A stretch of DNA of 64,000 nt from Elgaria multicarinata webbii (taxonomy: Eukaryota; Chordata; Lepidosauria; Squamata; Anguidae). The DNA lies in the NCBI RefSeq assembly GCF_023053635.1, contig NC_086179.1:4292001-4356000 (forward strand), read 5' to 3'. A program made the translations under genes and the position numbers. Below are positions 12,801 to 22,839 of this stretch, piece by piece. How positions within the stretch are numbered: the first letter of the stretch is position 1; each line of letters begins with the position of its first letter. Under the pieces are notes generated by a model. That model did not search any database. It was not told where the DNA came from and worked only from the letters and a program-made list of their open reading frames with translations.

Positions 12801-15800
12801 GACCTTAAGATCATCTACAGGGGCCCTTCTCCGTGAGCCCCTGCCAAAGGGAGTGAGGCAGGTGGCTACTAGGAGGAGGGCTTTCTCCGCTGTGGCACCC
12901 CGGCTGTGGAATGAGCTCCCCAGAGAGGTCCGCCTGGCACCTACACTGTACTCCTTTCGTCGCCAGCTGAAGACCTTTTTATTCTCTCAGTATTTTAACA
13001 CTTAAATTTAACTTAAATTTAAATTTTACTGTTCTAACTCTGTATTTTAATCTCATATCAATTTTAGCTGCGTGGTTCTATCCTGGTTGTGCTTTTGATA
13101 CTGTATTTTGTATTTGTGATTTTAACCTGTTGGTTGTTTTATTATGGTTTTAATTTTTGTGAACCGCCCAGAGAGCTTCGGCTAGTGGGTGGTATAAAAA
13201 TGTAATAAATAAATAAACAAATAAATAAAGAGTAACAAATTTATCACCATAGTTCAAGCTACGTGCTGGATGATATGGATTATTTAGATCCATTCCAATC
13301 AGTTTTCAGACCTGGTTATGGGACGGAAACTACCCTGGTAGATGAGTTACAACGGGGAATAGATGGCAGAAATGAGATCCTGTTGGTTCTTCTGGACCTC
13401 TCAGCAGCTTTTGATATCATTGGCCATTGATAACCTTGTTTATGGGCTTACGAGTCATGGTATAAAAGAGGTTCTGTTTTTTTCCTGTAAATGTTGTGAT
13501 TTGTTCAAGTAGCAGTTTTGGGCATTGGTTTTATTGATTTTATTAGCATTTTACCTACCTGTTTGTTCAGTTTTGTTATCTTGTATTTTATTCTTGTTTT
13601 AATCCTTCTTAGCCACATTGAGCACCATTTGACAGAAAGGCAGGATATAAATTTAATAAATTTATGGATTAAAGTTTGCATTCCGTTGTGTAGTTTAGCA
13701 CCGGAGGGACGAACCGTCCTGCAATCTGGATTGATGCTGGGATCCATGCCCGAGAGTGGGTCACCCAAGCGACTGCCTTGTGGACCGCCGAAAAGGTCAG
13801 CTGCTCTTTCTAACGGGACTACAAAGAAGGACTTTCCATTTGTTCTGGCATAGATGCAAAGCATTTTATTATAATATTTCCCCCCCCCATATACTTTCCC
13901 CATTATCCCTGAACCTAAGCTCCAGAGAAGACAGTATCAGCTGCATAGGCAGTTGTCATGTTGGTATCCAAATATAAAATCCGCACTGCAAGGTGAGCCC
14001 ACCTGAAGCATCCTCTATAACAGCACACTGAATAGGAACAGCAGAAGAGCCCTGTTGGATCAAACCAATGGTCTATCTAGACTTGCATCCAACCAGATGT
14101 CTGTGGGAAGCCCAAAAGCAGGTCATGAGCCCAAAGCACTCTCCCACCCATGTTCCCCAACAACTGGTGCACATAGGCACAGTGCCTCTGATACTGGAGG
14201 GAGCATATAGCCATTGTACTGAATCAGAATCATCACTTCACTGGCTGCCAATTAGTTTCCGGGTGAAGTATAAAGTGTTGGGGCGGTTCCACACACCGTT
14301 CCGAAAGCGCCCCGAAGATCCTTGCGGGCGCCCCGAAAACGGTACTGTAGCATTAGATTGTAAGCCTATGCGGCAGGGTCTTGCTATTTACTGTGTTATC
14401 TGTACAGCACCATGTACATTGATGGTGCTATATAAATAAATAATAATAATAATAAATAGCATGTACCTTAATCGTCGTCAGAAGAGACGGAGGAGGAGGC
14501 GTGCTTCGGCGGCATTCCCTGCTCCAGGCTCCTTTTTCCATTGCCAAACTGCAGCCAACCAGCTGCTTCCCTCTTGAAAAGCTGCATTTTCTTAGTCTTT
14601 TCTGATTACTTTTTACCCCAGGACGCGCAGGGGCTGCCGCTGCCGCCGCCCCTTTCCTCGCCCGTCCGCTGGGTCGTGGGAGGGAAGAGTCAAGGGGTGG
14701 GATCCCCGGGACCGCACAGGGGCTGCTGCCGCTGCCACCGCTGCCCCTTTCCTCGCTCGCCCCGCATTCCCCTTTCATCAGCAAGGCTCCGTTAGCACAC
14801 CACCCCGACAAAGGAAAAAGCGAGAAGGGAAAATAATCCAGACTTTCCCCGCACCAAAATAAAATCCAACAAGGGCTGAGATGAGTGCAGGACAGGGACG
14901 ACGTTGTGTGAGTACCGCGCTACGAAACCACATACCAGGCATGGCGAGTGTGCGATATATCACTGGTGTGATGGAGCTCTAGCTGGCCCTGCCCAGAAAC
15001 AGCTACAAGACACATCTGTGGCCTCTCTTTCGCTATCTCCAGATTGCCTCTGACTACAGCCATGATCCGTTGGTAACCTCCCTGTTGAACACGATGGATG
15101 TCTTCCTGATGGTTGTTGCAAATCCAGATGGCTATGTATTCTCTCAGACTAAAGTGAGTACACGAACCCTAATTATCCCCCCATCTCCTCTTTCAAACTG
15201 GGAAGCTTAGTACAGCCATAGCGATCCCTTGTCCACTTTTCCATTTTGTTTGTTTGGATTTGTTTCGCAATCGCAGCCTTTTCTCTTTCCATTTCAGAAT
15301 CGTATGTGGCGGAAGACCCGCTCCAGGATTCCCGGCAGCACTTGCATTGGTGTGGATCCAAACAGGAACTGGGACGCAGGCTTCGGAGGTAGAATGGGGA
15401 TTTCATCTTGGGCTGATCCTGTAGGAACGGTGCTTGCGTTTTCATAGAATCATAGAATCATAGAATAGCGGAGTTGGAAGGGGCCTACAAGGCCATCGAG
15501 TCCAACCCCCTGCTCAATGCAGGAATCCACCCTAAAGCATCCCTCACAGAGGGTTGTCCAGCTGCCTCTTGAAGGCCTCTAGTGTGGGAGAGCCCACAAC
15601 TTCCCTAGGTCATTGGTTCCATTGTCGTACTGCTCTAACAGTCAGGAAGTTTTTCCTGCTGTACAGCTGGAATCTGGCTTCCTGTAACTTGAGCCCGTTA
15701 TTCCGTGTCCTGCACTCTGGGAGGGTCGAGAAGAGATCCTGGCCCTCCTGTGTGTGACAACCTTTTAAGTATTTGAAGTGCTATCATTTTCCTTCCACTT

Positions 15801-16488
15801 GTGGTTCCCCTCCATGGGAATCTCCACTTAAATTTGCTACCGGACGTTTTCTGCATTGGTGCCACGATTCTAGTCCTTATTGTTACTTTCTGCCCCTGAT
15901 CGCTACTAAGCTGCTGGCAGCAGAGGTTCAAGTGGCTACATAGGGCTAGCTTTGTGCCTAGCCCTGCAGCCAGGCTGGTCACCGGTACACTTAGGGTTGA
16001 CCACATTACACCAGTTTTAAAATCTCTTCACTGGCTGCCAATTAGTTTCCGGGTGAAGTATAAAGTGTTGGTTATCACCTTTAAAGCCCTACAAGGTTTG
16101 GGTCCAGGCTACCTGCGGGATTGCCTTCTCCCGTACAATCCGCCCCGCACACTCAGGTCGTCTGGGAAGAATTTACTCCAGCCAACAAAAACAAGGCTGA
16201 CAACTATTACCCAGAGGATCTTTTCTTCTGCCACTCCCAGTTTGTGGAATGGCCTGCTGGGAGAGATTTGTCAACTTAACAGTCTTCCAGAATTTAATAA
16301 AGCCATGAAGACTGATTTCTTCCGGCAGGCCTACCCAAGGGAATTTTAAATTTGCCTTTTAATAATGTGCTGCTTTTAATAATGTATTAGTTTTAAATGC
16401 TTTAATTAGTTACATGTATTTTATGGTGTTTGCATTTGTGTTGTACCCCGCCTCGATCCAGAGGGAGAGGCGGGTAACAAATAAATAA

Positions 16489-16527
<39 letters not shown>

Positions 16528-17837
16528 TGCAAAGAACAGCCCTAGGGAAAAGAAGGTATGAGGGTTTCGTGTGCCCAGTAGTACTTCTTCCCCTGTGGGA
16601 CTGCAGAAGCTCTGTTGAGCCTCACTAAAGGAATCAGCTGAGGCTGATATACCAACTACGCCCTTATCTGGACGGAGATAGCCTAGCTACAGTGATCCAT
16701 GCTCTGATAACCTCTCGTCTGGATTACTGCAATGCGTTATATGTGGGGCTGCCTTTGAAAACGGTCCGGAAGCTTCAGCTGGTACAAAACAGGGCAGCCC
16801 GTTTACTAACAGGGACTGGCCGACGAGACCACATCACGCCAGTCCTTTTCCAGCTTCATTGGCTGCCAGTCCAGGTCCAGGCCCAATTCAAAGTGCTGGT
16901 ATTATTTAAAGCCCTAAACGGCTTGGGGCCAAGCTATCTGAAGGATCGCCTCCTCCCGTATGTACCTGCCCAGACCCTAAGGTCATCCTCAGGGGTCCTT
17001 CTCCGCGAGCCCCTGCCAAAGGAAGTGAGGCAGGTGGCTACCAGGAGCAGGGCCTTCTCTGCTGTGGCACCCTGGCTGTGGAACGAGCTCCCTAAGGAGG
17101 TTCGCTTGGCACCTACATTGTATGCTTTTAGACGCCAGGTGAAGACCTTTTTATTCTCCCAGCATTTTAACAGTCTATAAATAAATTTTAACTTGGTGTT
17201 TTAAATTTGTAATTTTGCATTGCTGCTGTTTTTATCTGGTTGAGCTTTTATATTGTATTTTGTATTATGGTTTTATACTGTTGTTTTATACTTTGAATGT
17301 TTTTAATTTTGTGAACCGCCCAGAGAGCTCCGGCTATTGGGCGGTATAGAAATGTAATAAATAAATAAATAAATAAATAAAGCATGATGGAGGCAGAGTT
17401 GGGCAGAAGTCAGATGGCAATGGTGGAGCACACAATGTATTTATTTAGAGTGCGATCCTAGGCATGTTTAGACACACAAAAAGTCCTACAACCATATGTG
17501 TGCGCAAGGGGTGTGCCTGGTGAGCCCAGGCACACCCTAATGCCCCAAGAAATAAGCGGCGAAATGAGGGGGCCATTGAGTAGGGAGCCATAGGGGGGAC
17601 AAACACATGGGAACGGTCCCCTGGCTGCTGAGTAGGGCATCAATGCCTACAGTATTTAAAAATGAATGATAAAAAACAATGTCCTTTATGATCGATATTC
17701 AATAAATGTTTGTCTTTAAAAAATATTCCCTGGGTGCACACCCTAATGAAATGTGCTGCGCACACTTATGCCTACAACTCTCAGCAATGCTGGCTGGGGG
17801 GTGGGTGGGAGTTGTAGGGCTTTTTTCTGTCTAAATG

Positions 17838-17884
<47 letters not shown>

Positions 17885-19675
17885 TTAATTTCTTGCCCGC
17901 CTCTCCGATTGGATCAAGGTGAGGAGGAACAACAAGCGTAAAATACATAAAATACTGATTAAAAACATGGTATAGACTGTTTAAAAACATCCTAAAAGCA
18001 TCCTAAAATCATACTAAAAGTATCCTAAAATTCTACTGGATAGGCCTGGGTGCTTAATTTCGTCTTTACAATCCCCCTTCCTCCAAGGAGTTCAGGGTAG
18101 CACCTGCAGCCTCCCCCATAATTTTTATCTTCACAACAACCTTGTGAGGTAGGTTAGGCTAAGAAGGACTATCCCAAAGTTATTTTAAAAGAAAGAACTG
18201 ATAGCCCTCTATCTTAAAGGGGCAATAGCATTGCTTACTTTTTGTGAACCGCCCAGAGCGCTTCGGCTATTGGGCTGTATAAAAATGTAATAAATAAATG
18301 AATAAAATTGTTTCTCCGTAACTAAACAGATTATTACGAAGTCAACATTAAAGTCTTCAATTGTTTCTCCTCCAGTGGAAACTCACCCTAGAGATGAATC
18401 TGAGTAATTTATAGATTTCATATTTTTAAAATGGAGGAATCAATTGGCCGTGATGTTTCCTCCAATCCAGAAGCCCCTTGGTGCCACGTGAAATTTCTCA
18501 AGACCTAGCAGAGTGTAATCCGATGAAGTCTGCAAAACCTCTCCAGGGCAGGCGGTTTCAAGCACTACTAATCATTGCTCTTTGGCTATAAACTACAAGC
18601 AGCATTGCAATGGGCTATTTTTTATTTTTATGTATTACATTTATATAGGGTGACCCTATGGAAAAGAGGACCAGGCTCCTGTATCTTTAACACTTGCATA
18701 GAAAAAGGAATTTCAGCAGGTGTCTTTTGTATGCATGCAGCACCTGGTGAAATTCCCTCTTCATCACAACAGTTCAAGCTACAGGAGCTATACTAGAGTG
18801 ACCAGATTTAAAAGAGGCCAGGGCTCATGCAGCTTTAACTGTTGTGATGAAGAGGGAATTTCACCAGGTGCTGCATGTGTACAAATGACACCTGCTAAAA
18901 TTCCCTTTTCCATACAACTTAAAGATACAGGAGCCCAGTCCTCCTTTTCATATTTATATCCCACTATTTTTCTTCTTCATGACACCCAAGGCGGCATACA
19001 TAATCCTCCTCTCCATTTTATCCTGACAACAACAACCCTGTGAGGTAGGCTGGGCTGAGAGTCTGTGACTGGCCCAAAGTCACCCAGTGGGCATCCATGG
19101 CCGAGCGGAAACCAGAACCCAGATCTTATGACTCCCAGTCCGACACTCTAACCATTACGTCACACTGGCTCTACTGGGGGTATTGCACTTTTCCTGTGAG
19201 TGCATCCCACAATCATAGAATCATAGAATAGTAGAGCTGGAAGGGGCCTACAAGGCCATCGAGTCCAACCCCCTGCCCAATGCAGGAATCCTCCTTAAAG
19301 CATCCCTGACAGATGGTTGTCCAGCTGCCTCTTGAAGGCCTCTAGTGTGGGAGACCCCACCACCTCTCTAGGTCATTGGTTCCATTGTCATACTGCTCTA
19401 ACAATAAGGAAGTTTTTCCTGATGTCCAGCCGGAATCTAGCTTCCTGTAACTTGAGCCCGTTATTCCGTGTCCTGCACTCTGGGATGATCGAGAAGATCC
19501 ACACTCGTGGGCATGAGGCAGACAGTTTCAGGGAGGGATGCAATTCACCTGAGTGTCCATTATTTAAAAAAATAGTCTAATAAAGACATTTCCTAATAAA
19601 GATATTTCCAGACTACACATTTTGGATTCCCTCTGGCCCCCTCCATAGACCAGCATGACTATCTATGCTTTTCGT

Positions 19676-19725
<50 letters not shown>

Positions 19726-22224
19726 TACATTTATATACTGCCCCATAGCTGAAGCTCTCTCTGGGCGGTTTACGAACCTTGTAAAGACTCAACAATTGGG
19801 GACGGAAAGTGAAACGTCAAGGGATTCTGATGAAAGCCGAGTAGGGAATATGTCGGCAGGTTCACTTCAGCAACGTCCGCTTGGCGGCTTTACTGGGCCT
19901 CCTCTGCGTTCACCCAATTCGCCATGGGCTGGAAGCACGTGGTGGCTAGTGATTCTGCGACAGCATTCCCAAACCTGGCACCATCTAGATGCATTGAGCA
20001 ATGACTCCCATCATCCCCGACCAGCATGACCATCAGGCATGGTGGCTAGGATGATGGGAGTGAAAGCCCAACACATTTGAAAGGCGTCACTTTAGCGGAA
20101 AGTGTTCTACTCTGGTTTGGGCGAATTGATCTGTTTTGAACTTCTCTCTCCCATTTGCCATGTGTTTTTCCCTCGGCTTTCCATCCTGGCAGGACCTGGA
20201 AGCAGTGACAACCCCTGTTCTGACTCTTACTCCGGACCCAGCCCCTTCTCCGAAGTGGAAGTGAGGTCCATTGCGGATTTTATCAAGAGCCACGGGAACT
20301 TCAAGGCGTTTATCAGCATCCACAGCTATTCGCAGCTCCTGATGTATCCATACGGGTACAAGTGCACCAATGCCCGGGATTACAAAGAACTGGTGAGGCG
20401 CTGGACGTGGCTGACGTAGCAGCCAGCAACAACCGCTGTAGTTTGGCCATTAGATGAAAGGGAGAAGATGGGTTACCATAAACAGTCTTGGTTATTGGAT
20501 TGATATTTAGATAAGGTAAACAGGTACAAAAGGTTATGGGATTAGTTGCCAGGGCGGAATGGATTGCGAGTCCGTGGAAATCTGTGGTTGTAGTGCAGGG
20601 GTGCAGAACCTCAGGCCCAGGGGCCAAATCCTGCCCTCTGATTATGGTAGTGGATACGCCAAAGATCACACAGTTGTTTCGCAACTTAGAAGCACAGAAT
20701 AGTAGAGTTAGGAAAGGGCCTCTAAGGCCGTTGAGTCCAACCCTCCACTCAATGCAGGAATCCACCTTAAAGCATCCCTGACAGATGGCTGTCCAGCCGC
20801 CTCTTGAAGGTTGGGAGAGCTCACAACCTCCCTAGGTAACTGGTTCCATTGTCATACTGCTCTAACAGTCAGGACATTTTTCCTGATGTCCACCCGGAAT
20901 CTGGCTTCCTGTAACTTGAGCCCGTTATTCCGTGTCCTGCACTCTGGGAGGATCGAGAAGAGATCCTGGCCCTCCTCTGTGTGACAACCTTTTAAGTATT
21001 TGAAGAGTGCTCTCATGTCTCCCCTCTATCTTCTCTTCTCCAGGCTAAACAGGCCCAGTTCTTTCAGTCTCTCTTCTTAAGGCTTTGTTTCCAGACCCCT
21101 GATCATCCTGGTTGCCCTCCTCTGAACACGCTCCAGCTTGTCTGTGTCCTTCTTGAATTGTGGAGCCCAGAACTGGACGCAATACTCTAGATGAGGCCTA
21201 ACCAGGGCCGAATAGAGAGGAACCAGTACCTCACGTGATTTGGAAGCGATACTTCTATTAATGCAGCCCAAAATAGCATTTGCCTTTCTTGCAGCCATAT
21301 CACACTGTTGGCTCATATTCAGCTTGTGATCTACAACAATTCCATGATCCTTGTCACTTTTAGTATTGCTGAGCCAAGTATCCCATGGACTTCACCATGG
21401 ACTCTTTTTTTCCTTTCTAGGAGGAAGTGGCGAATGCTGCTGCCAACTCATTGTCTTCCTTGTATGGCACCAAATACAGAGTTGGAGACATTTGTCATGT
21501 CATCTGTAAGTACTTTGGGCATTTTAACATATGATTTATTAAAGTATTTCTAAAACAAAACAAGGATCGCTTCTCAGGGGGAATAAAATAAACACTTTAT
21601 TTAATTTATAACACCGAAACCCACCCCCACTCCTTCCAAAACTGGTATCTAGGTATTATTGTTAATCTGCCTTCCCCAGCCTGACACACTCCAGATTTGT
21701 TGTAGTCCAACTGCCATCATCCCCAACCATCATGCTGGGGGTTGTAGTCCAACACATCTGGAGGGGGTCATGCTGGGGAACACTCATTAATTACTGACAG
21801 AGTTCAGAGTTTGTAGATGACTCTCTTTATCTGAGTTAGACCATCAATTTTGGGCCTCCTGGTCCATGAACATCCAAAGTGGTGCCCATCCTTTCCATAC
21901 TCTGATTGCCTGAGCACTTTTATGACACCTGGATGGGGATCTCTTTAACTAATGGGCAGAATGGAAATGTAGTCAATCAGTGAAGCCTTAGGCTGCCAGA
22001 TCATTGGTCCATCTTGACTTGTTTCCTTCCTCACAGACCAAGCCAGTGGTGGCAGCATTGATTGGACTTATGACTACGGCATCAAATACTCCTTTGCCTT
22101 TGAACTGAGAGACACGGGACGCTACGGTTTCCTCTTGCCCGCCAATCAGATCATCCCAACCGCTCAAGAGACCTGGCTGGGGTTGAAGACCATCCTGGAA
22201 CATGTGCAGGACCACCCCTATTGA
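863..22224 (+). CDS. CPA2: Carboxypeptidase A2 precursor (11 exons, complete)
   Basis: Secreted zinc metallo-exopeptidase (M14A) that removes bulky aromatic C-terminal residues from peptides in the gut after trypsin activation. Exons: 863-927, 1990-2071, 7771-7905, 8227-8325, 10249-10350, 13694-13795, 15043-15153, 15298-15388, 20193-20392, 21421-21505, 22037-22224. All introns are GT-AG and the phases join to 419 residues, the family length. The order is signal peptide (about 1-16), propeptide (to about 110-112, ending in QQRER) and catalytic domain. Zinc ligands H179, E182 and H306, substrate residues R237 and R255, Y358, and catalytic E380 are present; C248 and C271 can form the usual disulfide. 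I365 in the specificity pocket marks A-type activity. A378 in YSFAFE, with [11 protein letters not shown] and DYGIKYSF, matches CPA2 rather than CPA1. The start was chosen because it opens the signal peptide behind a TATA-like box. The introns are unusually large because of repeats. Confidence 0.95.
1027..1121. mobile_element. Old palindromic MITE (relative of the 328 family)
   Basis: Imperfect hairpin beginning CAGCCTGATGCC and ending GGGGGAGGCTG, with the shared core GGGAGTTGTAGTCC. No target duplication is visible, so it is older than the six intact copies. It lies in CPA2 intron 1. Confidence 0.55.
1272..1800 (-). repeat. CR1 LINE 3' end, with an internal duplication
   Basis: Starts with the reversed CR1 terminal repeat (atcatagaatcatagaat), followed by 3' UTR and the reverse-transcriptase tail. 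The stretch at about 1507-1600 repeats about 1300-1390, so this copy is partly duplicated or is two joined copies. The similarity fades after about 1785. Confidence 0.8.
2563..3830 (-). repeat. L2-like LINE, two joined 3' fragments
   Basis: Begins with the (TTTA)n end and the hallmark CCGCCCAATAGCC...CTCTCTGGGCGG segment. A second 3' end begins near 2885. The minus strand encodes [19 protein letters not shown] and the SYRLERL-like tail typical of the family. It fills much of CPA2 intron 2. Confidence 0.8.
3832..4377. repeat. Older CR1-type LINE, two fragments head to head
   Basis: 3832-4021 reads as the minus-strand 3' end (ggaccatctggtccag type). 4022-4377 reads on the plus strand with [10 protein letters not shown] and the tail gactagatgg...tctgatccagc. 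The opposite orientations imply two insertions or an inversion. Confidence 0.6.
4378..5815 (+). repeat. Non-LTR LINE of unassigned clade, C-terminal part
   Basis: The plus strand carries [17 protein letters not shown], then RRAFTLAR, then [13 protein letters not shown] and [18 protein letters not shown]. The last has the Cys/His-type tail seen in some vertebrate non-LTR retrotransposons. The reading is interrupted at 4878-5437 by an inserted GC-rich palindrome, between the AFTLAR and FNVLPS segments. It is followed by a 3' UTR ending near an AATAAA-like site. Confidence 0.6.
4878..5437. mobile_element. Giant GC-rich palindromic element (about 560 bp)
   Basis: Begins with G7 then ATCTACACAGCGTCGTG and ends with the complement followed by C8. 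The arms are about 250 bp each and pair almost throughout, around a centre near 5130-5165. Each end also holds a smaller hairpin (GATCTACACAG... GTGTAGATC). It is inserted in a LINE; ccagg occurs on both sides, consistent with a 5-bp target duplication, but the G/C runs blur the borders. It has no transposase. The many overlapping ORFs here are only a product of stop-poor GC-rich sequence. Confidence 0.75.
5836..6008. repeat. Older CR1-type LINE fragments
   Basis: A short plus-strand 3' end (ggtctgatccagcagggc, to about 5885) adjoins a minus-strand piece whose reverse reading matches the NLDGFKR region of the copies at 40426 and 45715. Confidence 0.5.
6009..6270 (+). repeat. tRNA-derived SINE of squamate type
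   Basis: Starts GAGCCAGTGTGGCGTAGTGG, with pol III A-box and B-box (GGGTTCTAGTCC) regions. It has the conserved body ACTTTGGGCCAGTCACAGAC and CAACCCACCTCACAGGG, and ends in (AAAT)n. It lies in CPA2 intron 2. Confidence 0.85.
6271..7107. other. Unassigned intronic sequence
   Basis: CPA2 intron 2. No coding, RNA or clearly classified repeat signal is seen. Confidence 0.35.
7108..7245 (-). repeat. L2-like LINE 3' terminus
   Basis: (TTTA)n followed by CATTTCTATACCGCCCAATA and GCTCTCTGGGCGG, the reversed 3' end of the common LINE. Confidence 0.75.
7246..7770. other. Unassigned end of CPA2 intron 2
   Basis: Nothing recognised apart from the splice acceptor at its end. Confidence 0.35.
8020..8120. 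repeat. GAT/ATC imperfect palindrome
   Basis: GAT-rich repeats run into GATGATGTCCAGGCTTGGA, then a loop, then CTAAACCTGGACATCATCAT. The two halves can pair. It lies 115 bp after CPA2 exon 3, so it would fold in the pre-mRNA. A short (GA)n run follows at 8170-8195. Confidence 0.6.
8550..9055 (-). repeat. L1 LINE fragment (reverse-transcriptase region)
   Basis: The minus strand encodes [10 protein letters not shown] (YADD codons at 9016-9027), the polymerase active site, followed downstream by [11 protein letters not shown] and [15 protein letters not shown], which are typical L1 sequence. It is truncated at both ends and in CPA2 intron 4. It is the only L1 piece recognised in the window. Confidence 0.75.
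9056..9388. other. Unassigned intronic sequence
   Basis: CPA2 intron 4. No gene or repeat family is recognised. Confidence 0.3.
9389..9632 (-). repeat. CR1 LINE 3' end
   Basis: Reversed CR1 terminus (agaatcatagaatcatag) through the RT tail, with a small internal deletion relative to the other copies. Confidence 0.8.
9739..10060. mobile_element. Double-hairpin MITE, copy A
   Basis: Four related arms built on the motif TATCTTTAACAGTTGTATAG, alternating in orientation, between diverged TAGGGTGACC-type ends. This copy is eroded at both termini. Confidence 0.7.
10651..10970. mobile_element. Double-hairpin MITE, copy B
   Basis: Ends TATGGTGACC and GGTCACCCTA. The outer arms hold TTTAACAGTTGTATTGAAAA and the inner arms CATCACAACAGTTAAAGC. 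It lies in CPA2 intron 5, about 30 bp from copy C. Confidence 0.8.
11003..11327. mobile_element. Double-hairpin MITE, copy C
   Basis: Same four-arm plan as copy B, with a damaged left terminus and the right end ATCACCCTA. It lies almost next to copy B in the same orientation, so the pair may be a tandem duplication or two insertions. Confidence 0.75.
11328..12330. other. Unassigned part of CPA2 intron 5
   Basis: No ORF with family resemblance and no recognised repeat apart from a possible short interspersed fragment at 11340-11450. Confidence 0.3.
12331..13230 (+). repeat. L2-like LINE, RT C-terminus and 3' end
   Basis: The plus strand reads [31 protein letters not shown] and, in another frame, [19 protein letters not shown]. 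The 3' end is CCGCCCAGAGAGCTTCGGC followed by (AAAT)n. The frames are broken. It lies in CPA2 intron 5. Confidence 0.85.
13255..13660 (+). repeat. L2-like LINE, RT core fragment and a separate LINE 3' end
   Basis: 13255-13430 encodes [19 protein letters not shown] and [12 protein letters not shown], the core motifs of an L2/CR1-group reverse transcriptase. 13500-13660 resembles a LINE 3' UTR ending GGCAGGATATAAATTTAATAA. Confidence 0.65.
14042..14228 (-). repeat. Older CR1-type LINE 3' end
   Basis: The reverse reading gives the tail tctagatagaccattggtttgatcc, a diverged form of the copies at 22940 and 45203. Confidence 0.55.
14229..14990. repeat. L2 snippet, LINE tail and CpG-rich unclassified segment
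   Basis: 14229-14280 matches the L2-like copy at 16025-16075. 14341-14455 is a 3' tail of the type GATGGTGCTATATAAATAAA with (AAT)n. 14460-14990 is CpG-rich with no recognised coding content and could be a non-autonomous DNA element, though no clear ends were found. Confidence 0.4.
15436..15765 (-). repeat. CR1 LINE 3' end
   Basis: Begins with tandem catagaat units and runs to the [10 protein letters not shown]-coding segment. It lies about 50 bp after CPA2 exon 8. Confidence 0.85.
15950..16530 (+). repeat. L2-like LINE (second subfamily), 3' end, with (ATT)n
   Basis: The plus strand encodes [35 protein letters not shown] and [10 protein letters not shown]. The 3' end is CCCCGCCTCGATCCAGAGGG, then (ATT)n at 16489-16527. 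Related pieces are at 17884-18060 and 39015-39535. Confidence 0.8.
16637..17382 (+). repeat. L2-like LINE, RT C-terminus and 3' end
   Basis: A nearly intact reading of 162 residues includes [20 protein letters not shown] and [14 protein letters not shown]. The 3' end is CCGCCCAGAGAGCTCCGGC plus (AAAT)n. The well-kept frame suggests a fairly young copy. Confidence 0.85.
17383..17839. other. Unassigned intronic sequence
   Basis: CPA2 intron 8. Contains a small inverted repeat at 17506-17535 (ggtgtgcctgg/ccaggcacacc) but no recognised family. Confidence 0.3.
17840..18060 (-). repeat. (AAT)n and L2-like LINE 3' end (second subfamily)
   Basis: A trinucleotide run at 17840-17883 leads into the reversed 3' end TTGCCCGCCTCTCCGATTGG. 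The run is the tail repeat of the LINE. Confidence 0.65.
18237..18305 (+). repeat. L2-like LINE 3' terminus
   Basis: TTTGTGAACCGCCCAGAGCG and the TAATAAATAAATG tail. Only the last 70 bases are present. Confidence 0.65.
18612..19172 (-). repeat. tRNA-derived SINE carrying a nested MITE
   Basis: Reverse-strand copy of the SINE at 6009; its 5' end (GAGCCAGTGTGAC) is at the right. The A/T-rich tail is split by double-hairpin MITE copy D. Confidence 0.75.
18647..18951. mobile_element. Double-hairpin MITE, copy D
   Basis: Starts AGGGTGACC; the right end is shortened. It is flanked by atttatat at 18639-18646 and 18952-18959, an exact 8-bp target duplication inside the SINE tail. Confidence 0.8.
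19207..19500 (-). repeat. CR1 LINE 3' end
   Basis: Reversed CR1 terminus with the standard CCAACCCCCTGCCCAATGCA segment. It stops near the ILPECRT region. Confidence 0.8.
19675..19790 (-). repeat. (ATT)n and L2-like LINE 3' end
   Basis: A long (ATT)n run followed by TATACTGCCCCATAGCTGAA and CTCTGGGCGG. Confidence 0.65.
19975..20090. mobile_element. Old palindromic MITE
   Basis: Imperfect hairpin around ATGACTCCCATCATCCCCGA and AGGATGATGGGAGTGAAAGC, in the same broad group as the copies at 1027 and 21679. It lies about 100 bp before CPA2 exon 9. Confidence 0.5.
20693..21410 (-). repeat. CR1 LINE 3' part
   Basis: The minus strand encodes [20 protein letters not shown] and [20 protein letters not shown], the conserved CR1 reverse-transcriptase C-terminus. 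It abuts the acceptor of CPA2 exon 10. Confidence 0.9.
21679..21785. mobile_element. Old palindromic MITE
   Basis: CAGCCTGACACACTCCAGAT at the left, TAGTCCAACACATCTGGAGG near the right, and a mismatched stem. It lies in CPA2 intron 10. Confidence 0.5.
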
Positions 22225-22285
22225 GGAGGAGGAGAAAAGAGAAGAAAGAACAGTGTTGTAATCATATCCCTCTGGAAGGAGATTA

Positions 22286-22432
22286 TAGCAGCCCAGCTTT
22301 CTACAACCTGGAGCTTACTAGATGTGCTGCACTACAACTCTCATGATCCCCCAGCCAGCTATCCCCCATAGGGAGATTATGGGAGTAGTAGTCCAACACA
22401 TCTGGAGCATGTCAGGTTGCGGAAGGCTGCAA
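22286..22432. mobile_element. Palindromic MITE in the CPA2 3' UTR
   Basis: Imperfect hairpin from CAGCTTTCTACAACCTGGAG to AGGTTGCGGAAGGCTG, a diverged member of the 328 family. It lies between the CPA2 stop and the likely poly(A) signals, so it would be transcribed into the mature mRNA. Confidence 0.6.
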
Positions 22433-22597
22433 TAATCATGGGTTCTTTTAAATCCCAATGAAACAGAAATCAACCATGCACTCTAGCTTTAAAGTTTCTC
22501 AAGTCATTCGGTTTATTTAAGCCGTATTTAGTAATCAGGCAATGAACAGGAAAAGGATCTATGCAAAGTGGAAGAAGTCATCCAGAAAAAAATGTAC

Positions 22598-22772
22598 TAC
22601 CCTATTTCCTCGATTCTAAGATGCACTTTCCCCCCATATAAACATCTCGAAAAATGGGGTGCGTCTTAGAATCGCGGGTGTGTGTCAGAGGTTTTTTTTT
22701 TTCTGTTGGTGGTACTGAAATTAGTGTGTGTCTTACAATCGATGGCGTCTTAAAATCGAAGAAATACAGTAC
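22598..22772. mobile_element. Second hairpin DNA element in the CPA2 3' UTR
   Basis: Terminal inverted repeats TACCCTATTTCCTCGATTCT and the complement of TTAAAATCGAAGAAATACAG, with internal CTTAGAATCG repeats. It resembles widespread amniote DNA elements with GATTCTAAGACGC ends. Confidence 0.6.
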
Positions 22773-22839
22773 TTCTTTGTAAATGGTGTGCGGCTCCCAA
22801 AATGGTCAAATGGCTGGTCTTTTCATCCCTGGAGCAAAG

